A DNA stretch of 64,000 bases from Sinorhizobium glycinis. Lineage in GTDB: Bacteria; Pseudomonadota; Alphaproteobacteria; Rhizobiales; Rhizobiaceae. The stretch is from contig NZ_LPUX01000053.1 in NCBI RefSeq assembly GCF_001651865.1, positions 496,001-560,000 of the forward strand, written 5' to 3'. Below, piece after piece: positions 61,084-64,000 of the stretch (its first letter is position 1; each line of letters opens with the position of its first letter). The notes beneath the pieces are model-generated. The model did no database searches. It was not told the DNA's origin and worked only from the letters and a program-made list of their open reading frames with translations. A program made the translations under genes and the position numbers.

Positions 61084-61577
61084 GGATTGATCTCGATCGC
61101 CGTGTTGTTCGGGACCATGTCCCAGATTTCGTCCATCTCGGCATTGGTAACGGCAATGCAGCCGTCCGTCCAATCGAACATCTGCGTCAAAAAGGCCAGC
61201 CAGCCGAAATAATTGGGCTGTCCGTGGATCATAATCATGCCGCCGGGCTGCACGCCCTTGGCCGCCGCGGCCTCAACATCTTCGTGGGCCGGATAGGAGA
61301 TGTGTATCGAGCGGTAGAAACTGCTCGCGTCGTTGCGCCAGTCCAGAACATAGCGCCCCTCCGGTGTCCGCCGATCGCCTTCCTGTACCTTGTCTCCCAC
61401 CGGATCGCCGCCGAGCGCGACAGGAAACTCGCGCAGCAGCCGCTCGCCCTTGAACAGTTGCAGGACGCGACGCTCCTTGTAGACGACAACCTTGTCCGCC
61501 GTTTCGGCAGCCGCCATAGGAAACGGCGCGGCCAGGAAAAATGCTGCAGCAAGTAGCCACACACCCGCGTTCTTCAT
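61080..61577 (-). CDS. L,D-transpeptidase (YkuD domain), secreted
   Basis: ATG 61577 gives 165 residues with a signal peptide (VWLLAAAFFLAAPFPMAAA, cleaved after AAA-E). The YkuD catalytic domain follows: VVVYKERRVLQLFKGERLLREFPVALGG, DRRTPEGRYVLDWRN, MIMIHGQPNYFGW and the nucleophile motif TDGCIAVTN. It makes or edits peptidoglycan cross-links. It overlaps the DUF983 gene by four bases, so it is inside the cta/surf1 run, an unusual neighbour for oxidase genes. The Asp in TDGC replaces the Ser/His more often seen next to GC. Confidence 0.9.
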   Translation of the reverse strand: MKNAGVWLLAAAFFLAAPFPMAAAETADKVVVYKERRVLQLFKGERLLREFPVALGGDPVGDKVQEGDRRTPEGRYVLDWRNDASSFYRSIHISYPAHEDVEAAAAKGVQPGGMIMIHGQPNYFGWLAFLTQMFDWTDGCIAVTNAEMDEIWDMVPNNTAIEINP

Positions 61578-61654
61578 CGCCCAACCATCGCTCTCAAACG
61601 AAACAGGGCGGCCGCGTCGCCGCAGCCGCCCCTTATCATCGCACCGCGCCGGCA

Positions 61655-62533
61655 TTAGCCGTGGGCGATCGGCGCTCCCCATCCCCCCCAGATGTAGATG
61701 GAGAAGAAGAGGAACAGCCAGACCACGTCAACGAAGTGCCAGTACCAGGCAGCCGCCTCGAAACCGAAATGATGCTGCTGGCTGAAGCCGCCTCCCAGCG
61801 CCCGGAACAGGCAGACCAGCAGGAAGATGGTGCCGACGAGAACGTGGAAACCGTGGAAGCCGGTCGCCATGAAGAAGGTGGCGCCATAGATCGAGTCGCG
61901 GAAGGCGAACGGGGCGTGCGCGTATTCGTAGCCCTGGACGAAGGAGAAGAGCACGCCGAGCAGCACGGTGAGCGTCAGACCGGAGACGAGGCCCTTGCGG
62001 TCGCCATGCAGCAGCGCGTGATGCGCCCAGGTAACCGTGGTGCCGGAAAGCAGCAGGATGACCGTGTTGTAGAGCGGCAGGTGCCACGGGTCGAGGACCT
62101 CGATGCCCTTCGGCGGCCAGACGCCGCCGGTATAGGCGGCGCGGGCGGCCTGGATGGGTTCGCCGGCAAACAGGCTGGCATCGAAGAACGCCCAGAACCA
62201 GGCGGCGAAGAACATGACCTCGGAGGCGATGAACATGATCATGCCGTAGCGCAGGTGCAGCGACACGACGCGGGTGTGATGACCCTCACGGCCTTCCTTG
62301 ATCGTGTCCGACCACCAGCCGAACATCGTGTAGAGGATAATCGCAAGGCCAATCGCGAATATCCACGGATTGGCGAGTTCGAGGCCGAACAGCTTGAACG
62401 AGCCGCCGGCAGCGTAGCGCATGAGGCCGACGCCGCCGAAGGCCATGACGAAGGCGCCGATGGAGGCGAGCAACGGCCACGGGCTCGGATCGATGATGTG
62501 GTAGTCGTGATTCTTCTGATGCGCTCCGGCCAT
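61655..62533 (-). CDS. ctaE: Cytochrome c oxidase subunit III
   Basis: From ATG 62533 the protein has 292 residues with seven hydrophobic helices. Conserved features are [21 protein letters not shown] at the start, [34 protein letters not shown] (conserved Glu in the helix III region) and [18 protein letters not shown]. The C-terminal [14 protein letters not shown] is diagnostic. It is a core subunit of the aa3-type oxidase. It follows ctaG by 62 bp. Confidence 0.97.
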   Translation of the reverse strand: MAGAHQKNHDYHIIDPSPWPLLASIGAFVMAFGGVGLMRYAAGGSFKLFGLELANPWIFAIGLAIILYTMFGWWSDTIKEGREGHHTRVVSLHLRYGMIMFIASEVMFFAAWFWAFFDASLFAGEPIQAARAAYTGGVWPPKGIEVLDPWHLPLYNTVILLLSGTTVTWAHHALLHGDRKGLVSGLTLTVLLGVLFSFVQGYEYAHAPFAFRDSIYGATFFMATGFHGFHVLVGTIFLLVCLFRALGGGFSQQHHFGFEAAAWYWHFVDVVWLFLFFSIYIWGGWGAPIAHG

Positions 62534-62595
62534 GTCAGTAATCCCCGATAGTCCTCTCTTGTCGCCCGCCCGGCATAGCCGAAACGGCGCTCCTT

Positions 62596-63195
62596 TCAAA
62601 GTCTGTTGTCAGTTTCCTCGTCCTTCACCGCGGCGACCGGCTTGGACGGCTCGCGCGGATAGAAGGTGTAGGATAGCGTCAGTGTCTTGATGTCCTTGGT
62701 CTCGACCGGCTTTACGATCTCCGGATCGACGAAGAAGACGACGGGCATCTCCATTTCCTCGCTCGGCTGCAGCGTCGTTTCGGTGAAGCAGAAGCACTGC
62801 ACCTTGTTGAAATAGGCGCCCGCCGCCATCGGCGTCACATTGAACGTCGCCTGGCCGGTCGTCGGCTTCGACGAAAGGTTCTTCGCGCGGTACATCACCT
62901 GCACGGTCTCGCCGATCCTGACGTCGATGTCACGCTGGACCGGCCCGAAATCCCATGGCAGACCGGGCCCGACATTCGCATCGAAGGTCACCTTGATCTT
63001 CTCGTCGAGAATGACGTCGGACGCCTGCTCGACCCGCTGCGTCGTGCCGTTATAGCCCGTCACCCGGCAGAACATGTCGTAGAGCGGAACGGCCGCATAG
63101 GCCATGCCGGCCATGCCTGCCGCGAAGGCAAGGCAGGCACCGACGATGGCGCCGTTGGCGCGTTGGTTCCGGGGCGTTTGCGGGGTTTTCGTCAT
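62596..63195 (-). CDS. ctaG: Cytochrome c oxidase assembly protein CtaG (Cox11)
   Basis: The 199-residue protein delivers copper to the CuB centre of subunit I. One N-terminal membrane helix ([25 protein letters not shown]) is followed by a periplasmic immunoglobulin-like domain. The conserved N-terminal [11 protein letters not shown] and copper-binding CFCFTETTL (Cys-x-Cys) are present, with the [11 protein letters not shown] block after it. It starts 11 bp after coxF. Confidence 0.96.
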   Translation of the reverse strand: MTKTPQTPRNQRANGAIVGACLAFAAGMAGMAYAAVPLYDMFCRVTGYNGTTQRVEQASDVILDEKIKVTFDANVGPGLPWDFGPVQRDIDVRIGETVQVMYRAKNLSSKPTTGQATFNVTPMAAGAYFNKVQCFCFTETTLQPSEEMEMPVVFFVDPEIVKPVETKDIKTLTLSYTFYPREPSKPVAAVKDEETDNRL

Positions 63196-63206
63196 GCGCC
63201 GTACCT

Positions 63207-63347
63207 TCAGTGGGCCATGCCGCCGCCGAACTTGATCAGCGTGACGACATAGAACAGCGCGACAAGTCCGGCGAGCACCAGGCCGAGCGCGATGTTGCGG
63301 CCGCGGCGCGACTTCTTCTGGGCTTCGCTGAGTTTGACGGTTTCCAT
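63207..63347 (-). CDS. coxF: Small cytochrome oxidase-associated protein CoxF
   Basis: The 46-residue protein starts [20 protein letters not shown] and has one membrane helix ([23 protein letters not shown]), ending GGGMAH. Size, sequence and position between ctaB and ctaG match CoxF of rhizobia, whose role is not well defined. It overlaps the ctaB stop by one base (TGATG), so translation is coupled. Confidence 0.9.
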   Translation of the reverse strand: METVKLSEAQKKSRRGRNIALGLVLAGLVALFYVVTLIKFGGGMAH

Positions 63348-64000
63348 CAGATGACACCTCCGGCGTTGAGCCAGACATGGGCGATCACGTGGTCCATGAG
63401 CAGCGCCGAGAAGATCGCGAAGAGATAGGCGATCGAAAAGGCGAAGAGCTTCTTGGCCGGCAGCATCCGCTTGTCGGCGTCTGGCATGCGCAACACGGCG
63501 AGCGAATACCAGATGAAGCCCAAGCCAAGGGCGGTCGCGAAGGCTCCATATCCAATGCTCGCAAAGCCGAGCAGCGTGGGACAGATGCCGCTCAGCGCCG
63601 TCAGCAGCGCATACACGACGATCTGGCGCTTGGTGGTCGCCTCGCCGCAGACGTTCGGCATCATCGGTACGCCGACGGCACCGTAGTCGCCCATCTTGAA
63701 AAGCGCCAGCGCCCAGAAATGGGCCGGCGTCCAGAGGAAGATGATGAGGAAGAGCACTATGCTCTCGACCGACACGCCACCGGTCACGCAGGCCCAGCCG
63801 ATCATCGGCGGGAACGCTCCGGCGGCGCCGCCGATGACGATGTTCTGCGGCGTCGAGCGCTTCAGCCACATCGTGTAGATGACCACGTAGAAGAAGATCG
63901 TGAAGGCGAGCAACCCGGCTGCGAGCCAGTTTACGGCGAGTCCGAGGATGATCACGGAAAAGGCCGACAAGGTGAGCCCGAAGGCAAGCGCTTCCTGCGG
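63347..64000 (-). CDS. ctaB: Protoheme IX farnesyltransferase CtaB/CyoE, 3' part
   Basis: The gene enters from the right edge; the window covers the last 217 codons. It is a polytopic UbiA-family prenyltransferase that converts heme B to heme O. The second substrate-binding segment, [28 protein letters not shown], is visible, followed by [14 protein letters not shown] and several helices (about six in this part). The first Asp-rich motif (N-x-x-x-D-x-x-x-D) lies beyond the window. It is first in the visible minus-strand run toward coxF, ctaG and ctaE. Confidence 0.95.
   Translation of the reverse strand, partial: PQEALAFGLTLSAFSVIILGLAVNWLAAGLLAFTIFFYVVIYTMWLKRSTPQNIVIGGAAGAFPPMIGWACVTGGVSVESIVLFLIIFLWTPAHFWALALFKMGDYGAVGVPMMPNVCGEATTKRQIVVYALLTALSGICPTLLGFASIGYGAFATALGLGFIWYSLAVLRMPDADKRMLPAKKLFAFSIAYLFAIFSALLMDHVIAHVWLNAGGVI

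Overview
The window looks like chromosome of a Sinorhizobium/Ensifer-type alphaproteobacterium. The evidence is a choline-sulfate/choline cluster in the order betI-betC-betB-betA, a CcrM GANTC methyltransferase, APS-type CysH with CysD and CysN, a ctaB-coxF-ctaG-ctaE cytochrome oxidase segment, high coding GC, and many short palindromic intergenic repeats of the kind known as rhizobial intergenic mosaic elements. The species is inferred from gene content and order, not from a database search.

Layout. 1-13 kb: end of a HerA-like ATPase (DUF853), a frameshifted PhnA-like gene, the divergent ohr/ohrR peroxide module, an L,D-transpeptidase, two GSTs, LysR, a DUF4198-like gene remnant, a DUF4406 gene divergent from a DeoR regulator, a Rhizobium-type asparaginase, a DUF3750 protein, a quinone oxidoreductase followed by a 23-codon ORF, and an EAL/GGDEF protein. 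13-20 kb: HdeD-like protein and betICBA, punctuated by GC-rich repeats. 20-25.4 kb: DUF6644/DUF6152 pair, cysH-cysD-cysN, tRNA-Pro(CGG), a lipoprotein and tRNA-Gln(UUG). 25-40.5 kb: metallo-beta-lactamase-fold hydrolase, DUF1499, ppdK, smc, a DUF559 protein, a DsbA-like lipoprotein, dciA-like gene, a 261-bp hairpin-rich element with terminal inverted repeats, mutY, a HAD hydrolase and an RTX protein. 40.5-47.6 kb: ccrM, a NIPSNAP/ABM pair divergent from an ArsR regulator, DUF1284, GntR, a HAD hydrolase and a LivJ-like binding protein. 48-56.9 kb: thrC, an M16 peptidase, a GNAT gene coupled to a membrane GGDEF/EAL protein, AlgH/YqgE, a DsbD N-domain protein and a peroxiredoxin. 57-64 kb: one long minus-strand run (transcribed ctaB to rnhA) with oxidase assembly genes, a second L,D-transpeptidase, SURF1, ispH, thrB and rnhA.

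How the genes fit together. The bet genes convert choline-O-sulfate to choline, betaine aldehyde and glycine betaine. The cys genes activate sulfate to APS and reduce it to sulfite. thrC and thrB supply threonine from separate loci. ctaG, SURF1, coxF and ctaB support heme A/copper insertion into cytochrome oxidase. Most genes are ordinary housekeeping genes. I did not find a clear new multi-gene system. The least explained items are non-coding: the 261-bp element between dciA and mutY, the composite inverted repeat upstream of smc, and several strong dyads at promoters (DeoR/DUF4406, betI, ArsR, cysH, ccrM). A 23-codon ORF with an unusually long Shine-Dalgarno match is the best candidate small gene.
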